From Patella vulgata (Eukaryota; Mollusca; Gastropoda; Patellidae): a stretch of DNA of 64,000 nucleotides. The notes beneath the pieces are model-generated. The model saw nothing but the letters and a program-made list of their open reading frames with translations, ran no database searches and was not told the DNA's origin. The translations under genes were made by a program, and so were the position numbers. The stretch lies in assembly GCF_932274485.2 (NCBI RefSeq), contig NC_065881.2, positions 12,000,613 through 12,064,612 on the forward strand, read 5' to 3'. The stretch's first letter is position 1, and the number at the start of each line of letters is the position of its first letter. Below, piece by piece: positions 22,161-34,164 of this stretch.

Positions 22161-22549
22161 TTAAAGATACATTAGTTAAAAGTTTAATAAAGAGTTGGTC
22201 ATTCTTGCTATAATAATTCAAAAATAGATGATAAAAAAGAAAATATTGAAAATTTCATTCAAATTACTTCCTTCCCTCCCAAGTTATCATTGTTTTTAGT
22301 TTTGACAAGATGTGTGCACACTGGTAACCAGGGCACTGGTATAATCCGTACTTAGCCTCGCTTTCCCATTTTTAAATTAAATTTTTAAATGGCGAACCGT
22401 TTTAATCTAGTTAAAATCTCGAGTATCCGATGCCATCGATAGTCGATTATGGTCTTGTTTTGTTAATAAATGTCTATTTAATAGTTTATATAACATTTCA
22501 GGCCTAAAGAAAGACCTGCAATAGGCAAATTTAGCTCTTGCCTAATGTA
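22161..22549 (+). mobile_element. MITE-B, full length
   Basis: TTAA on both flanks: left end AGATACATTAG, right end CTAATGTATGT. Closest relative in the window is 11943-12319. Confidence 0.85.
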
Positions 22550-22553
22550 TGTT

Positions 22554-22968
22554 TAAAGAAATTTAAAATAAATGTACACTACATCCCATTTGCACCGATA
22601 AATACCATCGTTTACCGGGACTCATTAATTATTTCTCTGGTAGCACAAAGAAATACAGATTGTTGAAAGGTCTTTGAAAGATTCTCTATAGAAAGGGCTT
22701 AATGGCCGAAACATATTTCTCTCCATCTGTCTACTTTGACAAAAGCTTTCCATTTGTTGAGCTTAATTTTTTTTTTAACGAAATAGGAAAACTCATTAAT
22801 TATTAACGGCATCTATAATACTGAAAAGATTAAAGAATTTCCAAGAAATTAAAGATCCTAAAGTTGGTGTCAAGGATTAGTTAAAATTCAAGATGAGTTA
22901 AAATTCTACTAATTTTGATAAATTCTTTACGAGCGTCGTTAATCATTTCTAACATCCAGTTCGGGAGA
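22554..22968. other. No element recognised
   Basis: AT-rich sequence without a convincing open frame. Confidence 0.4.
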
Positions 22969-23133
22969 GAGAGAAATGGGGTTTAACGTTCACTCGACAC
23001 AAACTAGGTCATTTCGGGACTAACACATAGTTCAATTTTATTTTAATAATTCGCTTGCGCGTACGGGTCTTTACCTGTGGGAGGAAAAAAGAAAAAACTC
23101 ACGAGGTTGGACAGGCGACCCTACCTCTTCTCT
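22969..23133 (-). mobile_element. SINE-2, truncated copy
   Basis: 3' end through GGTCTTTACCTGTGGGAGG, then a small deletion, ending at GACAGGCGACCCTACC. It lies head to tail with the next SINE-2. Confidence 0.85.
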
Positions 23134-23149
23134 GAAAGGAAGAGCGTGA

Positions 23150-23424
23150 GAGAAATGAAATGGGGTTTAACATCCACTCGACACAAACTAGGTCTTTTCG
23201 GAACTAACATATGGTTCAATTTTATTTCAATAATTCGCTTGCACGTAGGTGTCTTTAGAAGTGGGAGGAAACCGGAGGACCCGGAGAAAACCCACGAGGT
23301 TGGACAGCCGACTCCACTCCTTGTCACGTACAATCGGCGATTCGAAACCACGCCAGTTGCCTCAATGACAGACCTTACGATACAACGCGCACGTGTTAAC
23401 CATTCGGCCCTCCACTCCCCCGCC
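23150..23424 (-). mobile_element. SINE-2, full length
   Basis: Complete from AAATGGGGTTTAACATCCAC to the complement of the head at CATTCGGCCCTCCA. Confidence 0.9.
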
Positions 23425-23565
23425 ATCCCTTCCTTAAAGGAATATCGGTCCAAAAACAATTCGGTTCCTTTCAGTATTTACACAGATGTGATGTTTGTCA
23501 AAATATCAGCAGACGATAAACAAGCCAGCTTCACCGCTAAATGTTTAGTAAAATATCTTAATGGG

Positions 23566-23809
23566 CCTCCAGATCATTACTAAAGTCGGCAGTACAATAA
23601 AAATCAAAGTCTCGATTATCCATTTTGACGTTAAATCATCCACCAGAAAAAATATTCAAATCCAGTTAATATCGTAGGCTAGCGATGACATCGAGAGTTG
23701 ATTATGGTCTGGATAAGTTAATTAATGTCTAATTTATCATTTATATAACATTTCAGGCCTAAAGAAAGACCTGCAATAGGCATATTTAGCTCTTGTATAA
23801 TGTATGTTT
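23566..23809 (+). mobile_element. MITE-B, right half
   Basis: From TCATTACTAAAGTCGGCAGT to ATAATGTATGT followed by TTAA (23810-23813). Confidence 0.8.
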
Positions 23810-23825
23810 AATCGGCCCTTTATTA

Positions 23826-24140
23826 ATATGACAAGTGCATAATCAACTCTTTATGCCAGCAGATGCCTCCGATTTTAAGTAGAACAGAACGGTTCGGCCA
23901 TTTAATGATTTAATTTAAAAATGGAGAAGCGAGACTAAAACTCGAATGACCAGTATGTTAGTTACGATCAATGCACACATCTGGTCAAAACTATAACCAT
24001 TGATTACCTTGTTCAAAATAAAGTAATTTGAATGAAATTTTCAATATATTCATATATTCATTTTGCATTATCTATTTTTGAAATACTATAGCGAGAACGA
24101 TCAGCTATCTATCTTTATGTTACATAATGGTCCTTTAAAG
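23826..24140 (-). mobile_element. MITE-B, partial, inverted, old
   Basis: Complementary words of the older MITE-B subtype (CCATTTAATGATTTAATTTA, GTAATTTGAATGAAATTTTC) run to a left-end remnant TTACATAATGGTCCTTTAA. With the previous copy it makes a loose inverted pair. Confidence 0.65.
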
Positions 24141-24499
24141 GATCAATTGCAGCCTAGGGTGAGTCAAGAAAAAAAATATTTTCCGAAAAATGCAAATCAA
24201 GGGCATGGACTTTAAATAAGTCCGAAATTATACTGAGCGCGATCTCATTTGATTTCTTAACTGCTATTTGGATATTAACGGCGAATGCGGCCGAATTTTT
24301 GTTATATAAGAAAACTGCGGTGATTTCCACAGGGGCGAATATTTGGGAACATATTAACCGATTTGAGTTCGAAGTCAAAGGGCGGGCATTTTCTAATCGT
24401 CAATGTACCGGTTTCATTTGCGCGTATCGCCGCTTTCCGTACGAACGATGATTCGCGCGTAGTGATCAGTGGTCATCTTCGCACTCAATATAAATGTCC

Positions 24500-24862
24500 C
24501 TTAAAGACTCAATACCACTCTTGTTGTAACTGAATAATATGTCCCAATCTTTATTCTGGTCAACAAATTGTACTATTTTACAATATTCCAATTAATTGAT
24601 GATACAAATTTCATCTTAACACACCTAATTTAAAAAATTAGAAAAATTCAACTAAATGATTTGAAAAGCCTGACGTAAAGCTTTTCAAATGTGAATTGGA
24701 TTTAAAAATATTTTTGAACCCTCTAGACAAGTAAAATAGGATTTAATGGATAATTTACACAACAGGTAGGAGACTAACACATCTAGTACTTAGAATAAGG
24801 CTATTTTTTATTTTCTGGAGCTGTCAAGCCAGCAAGAGTGTTATTGTCCCTTTAAGATTGAT
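24500..24862. mobile_element. Possible MITE with CACTCTTG inverted ends
   Basis: Left TAAAGACTCAATACCACTCT and right AGAGTGTTATTGTCCCTTTA are imperfect inverted repeats about 340 bases apart. The boundaries and superfamily are uncertain. Confidence 0.4.
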
Positions 24863-25540
24863 AAATTTATTTTATATTCCAAAAAGATAAACTATCTTAC
24901 CTTCGAAACTTGAAATAGCTCCAACACCACTTTCACGTGTCTTTTTTTTTTAAACCAGTTAAAAATTTAAGATTTGAATGTCACAGTTGAACAAAAAATG
25001 TTCCCTATGAATTTGTCGAATAACAATCCAAACAACATCAAAATGTTCTGCTACAAGACTCTATTTTCTCTGTTGAAGAATTATCCGTCATCTATTTCGT
25101 CACGAGCTAAGATAAAGTACGAAAAACAAAATTAAATGTGTTTCTGGCGGTATCAGTTGTTGATGATCACCCCAGTAGAGCTCGATATTCAATAAGATTT
25201 TTTCACACACCGAACCTCCACGAAGAAGGAATCGAACTGCAACAGAACTTTTACGAAGCTTGAAGTTGCTCCGTATAAGAAGATTTCAAAAGTTATTCCA
25301 CAGTTGTATGGTTAGAATATGTAGCACGTGCTGTCACACTAGTCTAACGAGTGGCATATATAATATTCTATCTAGCGCGTGCTATAATGACAGAGAGAGA
25401 AGTCAGCTGACTTCAGTTCGTCTAGTTATTATTCTATATGCTGATAGATTTATATCGTTGTTGTGGCTTTTTCCGCTGGAGTTCCTTTCATAGCAATAAC
25501 AAAGATGGACAATGAGCTCCCATGCAGTAGCTATGAAATA
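24863..25540. other. Repeat-poor stretch, no gene recognised
   Basis: Includes a 77-residue open frame (25260-25493, +) without a recognisable domain. Confidence 0.4.
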
Positions 25541-25866
25541 TATAATGGGTTTAACATCCTACTGGAATAATGAAGACGGGTATAATAAGCCACGGGGCAC
25601 CTTTTGCCCGGACACTGGCGCTACGGCCTACTCCTATATCATATTCCAGCAATCAAGGGATTTTTTACGTGCACCCCAATGTGTACACGGTCCTTGGTTT
25701 TTCAAAGCATCCAAACAACGATACGTTGTTCCTCGGCTAATGACAAAGGGCCTACGTCATATAGTGGGCTATGAGGGCAATTTTACCCAGACAGCGGAAC
25801 TGCCGCCAACTTTTATATCGAATTCCAACTGTCAAGGGTTCTTTTATGCCAACGTCTACACTGGAC

Positions 25867-25868
<2 letters not shown>
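25541..25868 (-). mobile_element. Two partial SINE-1 copies in a row
   Basis: The first (25541-25722) runs from the 3' end to GTTTTTCAAAGCATCC. The second (25732-25868) restarts at GGCTAATGACAAAGGGCC and ends at a C run. Confidence 0.75.
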
Positions 25869-25902
<34 letters not shown>

Positions 25903-25903
25903 C
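25866..25903. repeat. C run and (CT)n microsatellite
   Basis: C run followed by a CT tract directly upstream of a SINE-2 head. Confidence 0.9.
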
Positions 25904-26215
25904 AGGGTTGTTGGATGGCCGAATGGTTGGCACGCGCGCTGTATCATAAGGCCTGTCATTGAGTCAACTGGCGTGGTTTCGAATCCCCGGTTGTACGTGA
26001 CAAGGAGTAGGGTTGCCTGTCCAACCTCGCGGGTTTTCTCCGGGTCCTCCGGTTTCCTCCCACTGCTAAAGACCCATACGCGCAAGCGAATTATTGAAAT
26101 AAAATTGAACCATGTGTTAGTCCCGAAAAGACCTAGTTTGTGTCGCGTGGATGTTAAACCCCATTTCTCTCTCTCTCTCGCTTCTCTCTCTCTCTATCTC
26201 TCTCTCTCTCTCCTT
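25904..26215 (+). mobile_element. SINE-2, full length with long CT tail
   Basis: Complete head to GTGGATGTTAAACCCC, then about 50 bases of CT-rich tail. Confidence 0.9.
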
Positions 26216-26219
26216 CCTG

Positions 26220-26366
26220 CCTAATCACGCTGGAGAATCTCAGCGTACTTTCTCGACCATCACCTAGATCGAACCGCAGAATCCCCAGAGGAGCTGACAA
26301 TAGGAAAACAAATGAAATGGGGTTTAACGTACTTCTGTTCTGCACTGACAGGGCTAACAAAGACAG
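26220..26366 (-). mobile_element. SINE-1 fragments
   Basis: Head-side complement (AATCACGCTGGAGAATCTCA, CGACCATCACCTAGATCGAA) next to a 3' end AATGGGGTTTAACGTACTTC, out of their usual order. Confidence 0.55.
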
Positions 26367-28849
26367 GACTGGCCGTAGGGGGTAAGGTGTATGGGTGAGC
26401 AGGCAGTAGGGGGTAGGGTGTGTTGTAGACGTGGATAGCGGACACGCCTTAAAACAGGTCGCTACGTCCGCCGTATGACCCATGCATTCTTTTCCTACTA
26501 CATATCTTAGTAGCCTTGTGATCGTCTAGTATTTTCAATTGTCTTCTCTGACTTCCTTTCACGTTGTGTATTTTCTTCTTACTATCTCACCAGTAGTTAA
26601 GACGGTTATCTTCTCATTAGTTAAGAAGTTTGTCTTACCAGGAACAGCAATGGAACAGATCGTTTTTACATTTTATATCAAGCACTGGTTACATAAGATA
26701 CAAGCATAGATTAAATTAAGCCATTCTCTAAATCCCATTCCACAGCGAGACCGCTGATAGAAATTGCTACATCTTTTCCCTCTGGAATGCTCAGAGATAT
26801 GATAGATGTGTAGCTTTGTGTTTGGGCCTTCAATTATCTAACTGGTCAAATATGACGTAATTTATTATAATGATTGGTTGATTCAACTTTGGTTTGATTA
26901 GCCTAATGACACCAAAAACCACCCTTATAATATGGACAGTGGACATTTATCACCAGAAGTGTCACACATGTTATCTGGTAATATTTTGTTTTCACATACA
27001 ACTAGTCCTGTTTTAGTTTTGTAAGCCTTTTTATGTGTATATCTGTCACTTATAATTTGAGTGAATTCGATCTGACTTCTCTACAATGCATGTTTGTGAA
27101 CCCAATAATTAATTAAAGATATAATATAATGCTATTATTAATTTAAAGAGCAAAATTCTATCAATCTTACTAGTGTTTAACTTTTCAAATGTGACTGGAA
27201 GAATCTGACGAGATGATACTTAATTCAACTAATTCCAGTAGGGATCGAGTCTAATAATTGACATTTGACAAGCTTTGATTATATTTTTACTTGAAGGAAA
27301 CCACACCGGGGATCTAAACTAATCATAGACTACGTCCTTCTGCCACGTTGCATTTAACTAACAATGTCAACATACTCACTTTAGGGAATAAAAAGATACT
27401 CTGAGCTTCTGATTTATTTAATCTGGTCTCATCTTTATTTATCAAACACAAGTATTTATTTTAAAATTTTGACATCTTCAATCCATAGATTCCAGAAACG
27501 TCAAAACCGCTTATCCGGACAAGTAACCTTGAGAATCCATTTTCGTTCCATTATAGGTCTACAGTGCATTACCCACGTGCTGTACATAATAACAAAAGAT
27601 AAATTTCACCAACAGGTTATTTTTATGAAATAAAAAAGTCAGGTTTTATCCAGACCCCATATAATACAGTTTCCAGATGAAGAATGGCGGGTTTAAGTCG
27701 TCTGAAAACGTATCACGTATATTGAGTTACTTGCTCGGCCCTAAGGTTGATGATTTTAAGGACCTTTAACACAAAATTAAGCAGTTTTATTCTCTAAAAT
27801 ATAATCGAGACTGGTCCTTTAATCTCAAAAGTGGAGTGACCGAAACAAATTGCAAAAGAAACCAATGTAGTTTGGTTCAATTATACTTATATTAGACAAC
27901 ATCACACTCAAATTCGGCTGAAGTCGATCAAGGCGAAATGACGTAATTAGCATAACTCATTTTGGCGAAACCCAGTAAGTTACTGACAGTGATATCTCGT
28001 AACCATATTGCGTTGCAGTGGTGGGACAATAAATAGATTTTTATTAAAAGTTTACAATAAATAGTGGTAACAGAGGCGAAATGTTCCGAAAATAGCAAAT
28101 TTGACCAAAACAATTTTAAGAAATGTATTTTTTACATGGTGCCGGCCATTTGTTTAAAATGGCTGCTCAATTTAGTAATAAAATGGTATTCTCCCCGTAT
28201 ATAACTAGTCACTATCTCAAAAGATATGACTTTTACTATTATCTGTTATATGGTTTTCGATGTCTCTGAATTTAAAAATAAATCTTGAAAATCCAACATG
28301 GCAGAAATTCAAAATGGCAGACTTTAAATTAATCGTTATTTTTTTTTTGTTGGATACGACTTGTAACAAGTTTATGAAAGTACACATTTAAACAACATTT
28401 AAATATGGTTTACCACCTGTAGCACTTTCCCCGCAAACTAAAAATAAATTGCTTATTGGATTTTTCGATTAAACGTAAACTATTAGACCAATATACCAAT
28501 TATTAATTTATATGATAATTTATGATCTACCGTGTAATTCGGAAATTTGTAACACGTTTTAACATCATCTATGTTTCTACACGAACTAACAATAAATTGT
28601 TTATAGGACAAAACGGACCCCCTGTTTCGCAAGCCAGAAATGTATTCATTAAACCACCACGGCTCGCATAAAATATATTTTTCCTAGTATGTATAGATAG
28701 ATATTATGTGTTCTATTCTATATACAACCATTTGTTCATTTGGATTATCATGTAGTATTTATCTACGTCAGTTCCCTGAATAAAACATTTCAAAGTTCCT
28801 ATACCTCTTTCTTATGCCCCCCCCCCCCCGATGGTAGGGCCATATAAAT
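26367..28849. other. Largest repeat-poor block, nothing recognised
   Basis: About 2.5 kb of AT-rich sequence without a long open frame, tandem repeat or copy of the families named here. It could hold intronic or intergenic host sequence. Confidence 0.45.
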
Positions 28850-28908
28850 ATTTAATACCCTGTCAAATTTTCATACCATGACATCCTCTCGTTGTTAGGT
28901 TCTATTAA

Positions 28909-29019
28909 AGGAGCTCAGTCTCTAACTCAATATTTTCCAATAATTAGAAGTCAATATTGGTCCATTTAGTCCATATTAATGCTGTTATGTTGCCGTAAAA
29001 ATGTCCTAATATCCAATAT
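28909..29019 (-). mobile_element. Outer MITE-A, first part
   Basis: Starts after TTAA (28905-28908), which itself belongs to a minisatellite unit (GGTTCTATTAA). It follows MITE-A to CCAATATT, where a second MITE-A is inserted at the internal TTAA. The remainder is at about 29544-29880. Confidence 0.7.
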
Positions 29020-29023
29020 TTAA

Positions 29024-29489
29024 AGTGGCTTAGTCTCTAACTCAATATCATCCAAAGTCTTACACGCTGAAAACACGAATTATTTATCAAGTCAAATCAA
29101 CATTGATGTTGTGATCTTACCAGGAAAAGATATTCTGATATCCAATATTTAAGACAAAATAACATTCGACCATTGGTACACGAATCGTGTACCATAGTGC
29201 GTTTCAGCGTCATTTGTAACAAGTGACCAAAAAGAACGAGGCTAGACATATTCCACAACTCCTGTCAAACGGTGACGCCATATCTTATAGGGAATAACCA
29301 GACGCTTGAAATTGCCATTCGGTTGAGACTCATGCCGTATTTTGCCGGACATAACTGATTAGAAATTACAGTAAAAACAGAATCGAATGAATGTAAATCA
29401 GTTTATATACATTCATATTACATTATTATATGCGTTGCGACCCATTTGAGTCAATTTCTAAGTTCCAAAATATTAGCGATTTAGTTCCT
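29024..29489 (-). mobile_element. Inner MITE-A, full length, nested in an older MITE-A
   Basis: Flanked by TTAA (29020-29023 and 29490-29493). It begins AGTGGCTTAGTCTCTAACTC and ends GATTTAGTTCCT. Confidence 0.8.
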
Positions 29490-29493
29490 TTAA

Positions 29494-29542
29494 GATATCA
29501 CCTCGGTGGAAGCGGACGTAAAATACAACTAACTCATCATCA
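29494..29542 (+). mobile_element. SINE-3 tail fragment
   Basis: GATATCACCTCGGTGGAAGC followed by GGACGTAAAATAC resembles the 3' end of the copy at 45637-45838. Confidence 0.55.
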
Positions 29543-29543
29543 T

Positions 29544-29880
29544 TTAAGACACAATGAGTATTTTAAAATCCGTACACGAGTAGTGTACCCTATCGTTTCC
29601 GGTGCAAAAGGAATGAACAAGGAAAACATATCCTAAATTACAATTCGGCTTAATAGTAATGGCTGATTCACAAATGATAAAACGATAATAAAAAACCCGT
29701 GAAGAATAAGCTAATTAGGCGTAAAGGAGTATCCTTCAATATGGACTGTTCGCGTATTTAACCGAACATAATTGATTAGAAATTACAAATCTTTTTCTTT
29801 TAAATGAATATAAATCATTTTATATACACTCATATTAAATTAATATGTGTTTTTTTAGAGCCATTTATGGTGCCAAAGAA
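29544..29880 (-). mobile_element. Outer MITE-A, second part, diverged
   Basis: Resumes at TTAAGACACAATGAGTATTT and keeps the family order: CCGTACACGAGTAGTGTACC, GAACATAATTGATTAGAAAT, TTTATATACACTCATATTAA. The right end is degraded. Confidence 0.6.
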
Positions 29881-29881
29881 T

Positions 29882-30850
29882 AGAGCCATACCATGACATA
29901 CTCACATGGTGAGTTTCTATTAATAATACCATATATAATACCATCCTACTAAATTACCATGACATCCTGCCATGGTAAGGTCCTATTAATAATATGATAT
30001 ATAGTACCACCCTACTAAATTACCATGACATACTCACATGGTGAGGTTCTATTAATAATACCATATATAGTACCACCCTACTAAATTACCATGACATCAT
30101 ATCGTTGTAAGGTTCTATTCATAATACCATATATAGTACCACCCTACTAAATTACCATGACATCCTCCCATGGTAAGGGTCTATTAATAATACCATATAT
30201 AGTACCACCCTACTAAATTACCATGACATCCTCTCGTTGTAAGGTTCTATTAATAATACCATATAAAGTACCACCCTAATAAATTACCATGACATCCTCC
30301 CATGGTAAGGGTCTATTAATAATACCATGTACCACCCTACTAAATTACCATGACATCCTCCCATGGTAAGGGTCTATTAATAATACCATGTACCACCCTA
30401 CTAAATTACCATGACATCCTCCCATGGTAAGGGTCTATTAATAATACCATGTACCACCCTACTAAATTACCATGACATCCTCCCATGGTAAGGGTCTATT
30501 AATAATACCATGTACCACCCTACTAAATTACCATGACATGCTCTCGTTGTAAGGTTCTATTAATAATACCATATAAAGTACCACCCTAATAAATTACCAT
30601 GACATCCTCTCGTTGTAAGGTTCTATTAATATTACCATATAAAGTACCACCGTAATAAATTACCATGACATCCTCTCGTTGTAATGCTCTATTAACAATA
30701 CCATATAAAGTAACACTCTAATAAATTACCATGACATCCTCTCGTTGTAAAGGTTCTATTAATATATAGTAATACCCTACACAATTACCACGCCATCCTC
30801 CCATGGCAGGATTCTATTAATAATGCTACCCTACTAAATTACCATGACAA
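29882..30850. repeat. Long minisatellite, about 60-66-bp units
   Basis: About 16 units built on TTACCATGACATCCTCCCAT, GGTAAGGGTCTATTAATAAT and a CCACCCTACTAAA segment. Two variants alternate: CCCATGGTAAGG and CTCGTTGTAAGG. Four consecutive units near 30310-30530 are nearly identical, so part of the array expanded recently. A lone unit lies at 28873-28908, left of the nested MITE-A pair. Confidence 0.9.
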
Positions 30851-31066
30851 TAAGAGTGACACGTCATGTGGTGTATGTATCACGATCACCTAGCCCCTGG
30901 GATTTCGTCTTATGAAATCATTTTGACGTCTGAAGATATAAATATATAATGTAATGTTTAAGACACTATATATCGCTTAATTAACTTCTGTCTAGTTCAG
31001 ATATCAGATTGTAATTATATATCCACTAAGGTCTGTAAATACAGCTATCCGAAATGTGTGTGGTGG
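30851..31066. other. No element recognised
   Basis: Unique AT-rich sequence between the minisatellite and a SINE-2. Confidence 0.4.
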
Positions 31067-31338
31067 GGGGAGGGGGCTAAGGACCTAACGAGTGCGCTTT
31101 AGATCAAGGGTCTATAATGGGGTCAGTAAGCGTGGTTTCGATTCCCGGTAGGGCCTGACCAGCCTCGCGGATTGTCTTCTGGTCCTCCACTCTCCTCCCA
31201 TTGCTAAACAACACTATTCGCATGCGAATTATTGAAATAAAATTGAACTATGCGTTGAAATAAAATTGAACCATGTGTTAGTCACGAAATGACCTAGTTT
31301 GTGTCGAGTTGACGTTAAATCCCATCTCTCTCTCTCTT
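31067..31338 (+). mobile_element. SINE-2, older copy
   Basis: Diverged head, B-box-like GGTTTCGATTCC, a duplicated GAAATAAAATTGAAC segment, 3' GAGTTGACGTTAAATCCC and a CT tail. Confidence 0.85.
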
Positions 31339-31682
31339 GTTATTGAATTACAGTGTAATATAATTGAAGTATTGTTTTGACCAGATATTGAAGTCCAGTC
31401 CATCTTTAAGTCAGCATGAGTTAGTGGACACTGCCCTGACCGGATATTAACCGCGACGGGCACCTTGTTCTGTCTGATTACCAATCGACAACATCAAAGT
31501 CAATTCTTCATGACAAAGAAAACCTCATGTCATTGTCTAGTCAGATCGTTATTAAGTTACACCCGTGTCCCCTGTTGATTGGGAACCAATCTTAGATTTT
31601 ATTTTGAAAAACATAACCTTGCGACTATGACATTTTTGAAAGTAAAACGATGGACGTGTATTGTATAAAATATTGTTGCTAG

Positions 31683-31762
31683 GGATTTTCCGGTGTGGCT
31701 TCATCTATAGCCCTTCAGATGGGACGAAAATCCAAGGCCCTGTATACACTATACACATAGGA
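31683..31762 (+). mobile_element. SINE-1 fragment
   Basis: GATTTTCCGGTGTGG to CAGATGGGACGAAAATCC and GTATACACTATACACA. Body fragment only. Confidence 0.6.
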
Positions 31763-31763
31763 G

Positions 31764-32150
31764 TTCACATAAAACGCCGCTTTCGGGTAAATGTGGGGGT
31801 AGGGGAAGTCGTAAAGGCACCGTCAACACAGACTACGTCATTTTGGGACTAAGATATAGTTCAATTTCTTGCGCTCCACTTGACGCGCCAGCCTTCTCGA
31901 CACATCTTCCCAGGCATCAAATTGTGAGGACCCAGTATTTACAGAGCTATTATGGCGTCAGAGTTTACATAAAACGCCGCTTTCGGGTAAATGTGGGGAT
32001 ATGGGGGGCCGTCAACGCACAGTCAACACAAGCTATGTCATTTTGGGACTAAGATATAGTTCAATTGCTTGCGCTCCACTTGACACAACTTCTCGACACA
32101 ACTTTCCAGACTTAAAATTGCTTATTTACAGAGCAATTTTGGCGTACAGA
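31764..32150. repeat. Two-unit tandem repeat, about 199 bp, with SINE-2 scrap
   Basis: Both units contain ACATAAAACGCCGCTTTCGG and GCGCTCCACTTGAC. Within each is a minus-sense SINE-2 scrap (GTCATTTTGGGACTAAGATA), so a SINE-containing segment was duplicated. Confidence 0.8.
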
Positions 32151-32204
32151 TACAGGACTCCAATGTCTAAAATTTATAATCTTTCCTACAAAATGATTCT
32201 GTTG

Positions 32205-33118
32205 AATCATTTCTTATTTTATTTATCGAAATTCATATAAACGTTTCCCCTGGGGCGGCAATAAACCCCACGAACCATTGATTTATAATAGGCTTTTATC
32301 GGAAGATTAAATACAGTAAAGATTGTTTGGGGTATCATTATTTATGTTTGATCAGATGACCTCAAGGAAGGCGGGAAGGACAGTGACTGATATAACGTTC
32401 ATTTGATTAAAAAGAACCACAAGGAAGACAGGTCCAGATCAGTGGTTCTCAACCCTTTTTTGCCAACGGCACACCTTAGAGCACATGAACAAATAGCGGC
32501 ACACCTGGCTAAATATATATGAAAAATATTTTAAATTTTGCAAACTAAAAACATGGTAAGTCAGACGGAATATGACCGTAGACAAATACTAGTCATAGAC
32601 ACATAGAATGACAAACTAAATAAAGAAAAACACAGCTATGAACTTATCAGTAGACACCAGTGAATACTCAATTGGGGTGACGTGTTTTTTTCACACTTTC
32701 TTAGTGTGCAGTTTAAAATTTCGCGACACACTTCAAATAAAATACAGTCAAGCCCAATTGAAGAATACTGTAGATTAATACCGACAGACATTCTAAAAAC
32801 ATTTTGATTAACTCTATACGCCAGTGTTAATCCACCACGAGAACCGTGAGTTACGTGATCTGTTTGTTTTGTTCTTATTAAAATTCTGTTTTCTAGGATC
32901 TGTCCAAGTTGATTTAGAACCGATGCTGAGAATTATTTTAAATTTCCAGACAGAATTTGGTCAGATCTATTTCAGAAGGCCAACTGCAGTTTTCCTCAAG
33001 GTCACGAGATGTAACCAAAAAACAGAATGACATTTCACATACCAAGGGTGCAAAAGCGACATTTTTCTCTGAAAAATCTGTGTTGTGAGTATTTTCATCA
33101 TAATTGTCGTGTGTCCTT
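32205..33118. repeat. Segmental duplication, copy 1
   Basis: Aligns with 34965-35610: shared GGCAATAAACCCCACGAAC, CGCCAGTGTTAATCCACCAC, GAGAACCGTGAGTTACGTGA and GATTTAGAACCGATGCTG. A splice-acceptor-like TTTTCTAGGATCTG is present in both, but the open frame is not kept in the other copy. A hAT-like element (32440-32730) sits in this copy only. Confidence 0.8.
32440..32730 (+). mobile_element. hAT-like element (family C), right end missing
   Basis: Starts with the hAT-style terminus CAGTGGTTCTCAACCC. The body matches 36977-37212 and 54902-55212. The last 30 or so bases including the right terminus are absent. Confidence 0.75.
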
Positions 33119-33180
33119 GGATTTACTGACAATGTTCTCCTTGATGTAAAACCATTGTTACAATTCAGGAGTGGCGTAAG

Positions 33181-33330
33181 AAAATGAAATGAAATGGGGT
33201 TTAACGTCTTATTAACCGGTGTAATTAGGGCGGTGAGGGCAATTTCAAATTCCAACTGGTAAAGGGTCCTCAACGCCAATGTGTTTTTGGTCTCATTCGC
33301 ACGTCCAGACACTGTTCCTTGTTAGGCTCC
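33181..33330 (-). mobile_element. SINE-1, old copy with deletions
   Basis: AAATGAAATGGGGTTTAACG tail end, then AATTCCAACTGGTAAAGGG and CAACGCCAATGTG. Confidence 0.7.
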
Positions 33331-33745
33331 CATCCTGCTAGTGGGGTGGTGGGGTCCTGCTAGTGGGTTGATTGGGTCATGCTAGTGGGGTGGTGGGGTC
33401 CTGCTAGTGGGTTGATGGGGTCCTGCTAGTGGAGTGGTGGGGTCCTGCTAGTGGGGTGGTGGGGTCCTGCTAGTGGAGTGGTGGGATCCTGCTAGTGGGG
33501 TGGTGGGGTCCTGCTAGTGGAGTGGTGGGGTCCTGCTAGTGGGGTGGTGGGGTCCTGCTAGTGGAGTGGTGGGATCCTGCTAGTGGGGTGGTGGGGTCCT
33601 GCTAGTGGAGTGGTGGGATCCTGCTAGTGGGGTGGTGGGGTCCTGCTTGTGGAGTGGTGGGGTCCTGCTAGTGGGGTGGTGGGGTCCTGCTAGTGGGTTG
33701 GTGGGGTCCTGCTAATGGAGTAGTGGGGTGGTGGGGTTTTGAGTG
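33331..33745. repeat. G-rich 22-bp minisatellite, about 18-19 units
   Basis: Unit TCCTGCTAGTGGAGTGGTGG plus GG, alternating GAGTGG and GGGTGG variants. Runs of G on one strand make quadruplex structures possible. Confidence 0.95.
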
Positions 33746-33938
33746 AGCTTGAGCGTGAGATCGGTCATTGAGTCAAGTGGCGTTGTTCTCAATCCTACAC
33801 TTACACCCGACAAGGAGTATAGTGGCCTGCCTAACCACTCCCCCCCCCACCCTTCTTGCACTGGAATTATTGCGATAAGGATAGACCATATATATATGTT
33901 AGTCCCGATATAACCTGGTTTGTGTTCAGTGGGTTTTA
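33746..33938 (+). mobile_element. SINE-2, highly diverged
   Basis: Recognisable by GTCATTGAGTCAAGTGGCGT, GACAAGGAGTATAGTGGCC, ATGTTAGTCCCGATATAACC and TTTGTG. Confidence 0.65.
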
Positions 33939-34027
33939 TACCTCGTAGGTAATCAATGACCGAGATTTTATCAATCGAGGTAGTAAGCGAGCGATCTTGA
34001 GAAATTAGAGGGATGGCAACCTAAAAT

Positions 34028-34140
34028 CCTTTAGTCGAGTTGGATAACGCGTTCGTTTTAGATCATAAGGTCTGTCAGTGGGTTAAATGGTGTGGTCTTG
34101 ATCCCACACTTGTACGTGACCAAGAGTAACGTCGACTGCT
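34028..34140 (+). mobile_element. SINE-2 head fragment, diverged
   Basis: GTTGGATAACGCGTTCG to TGTACGTGACCAAGAGTAAC. The 3' half is absent. Confidence 0.65.
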
Positions 34141-34164
34141 TAGGGATTATGCTTAGTTAATTCT

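Noticed and set aside
29882-30850. Regular repeats that superficially resemble a CRISPR array
   Set aside because: The units are contiguous and alike throughout, with no unique spacers, in an animal genome. This is a minisatellite. The same applies to 33331-33745 and 2844-3065.
32824-33030. Open frame after a splice-acceptor-like TTTTCTAG
   Set aside because: The duplicate at 35.3-35.5 kb does not keep the frame, and no domain is recognised.
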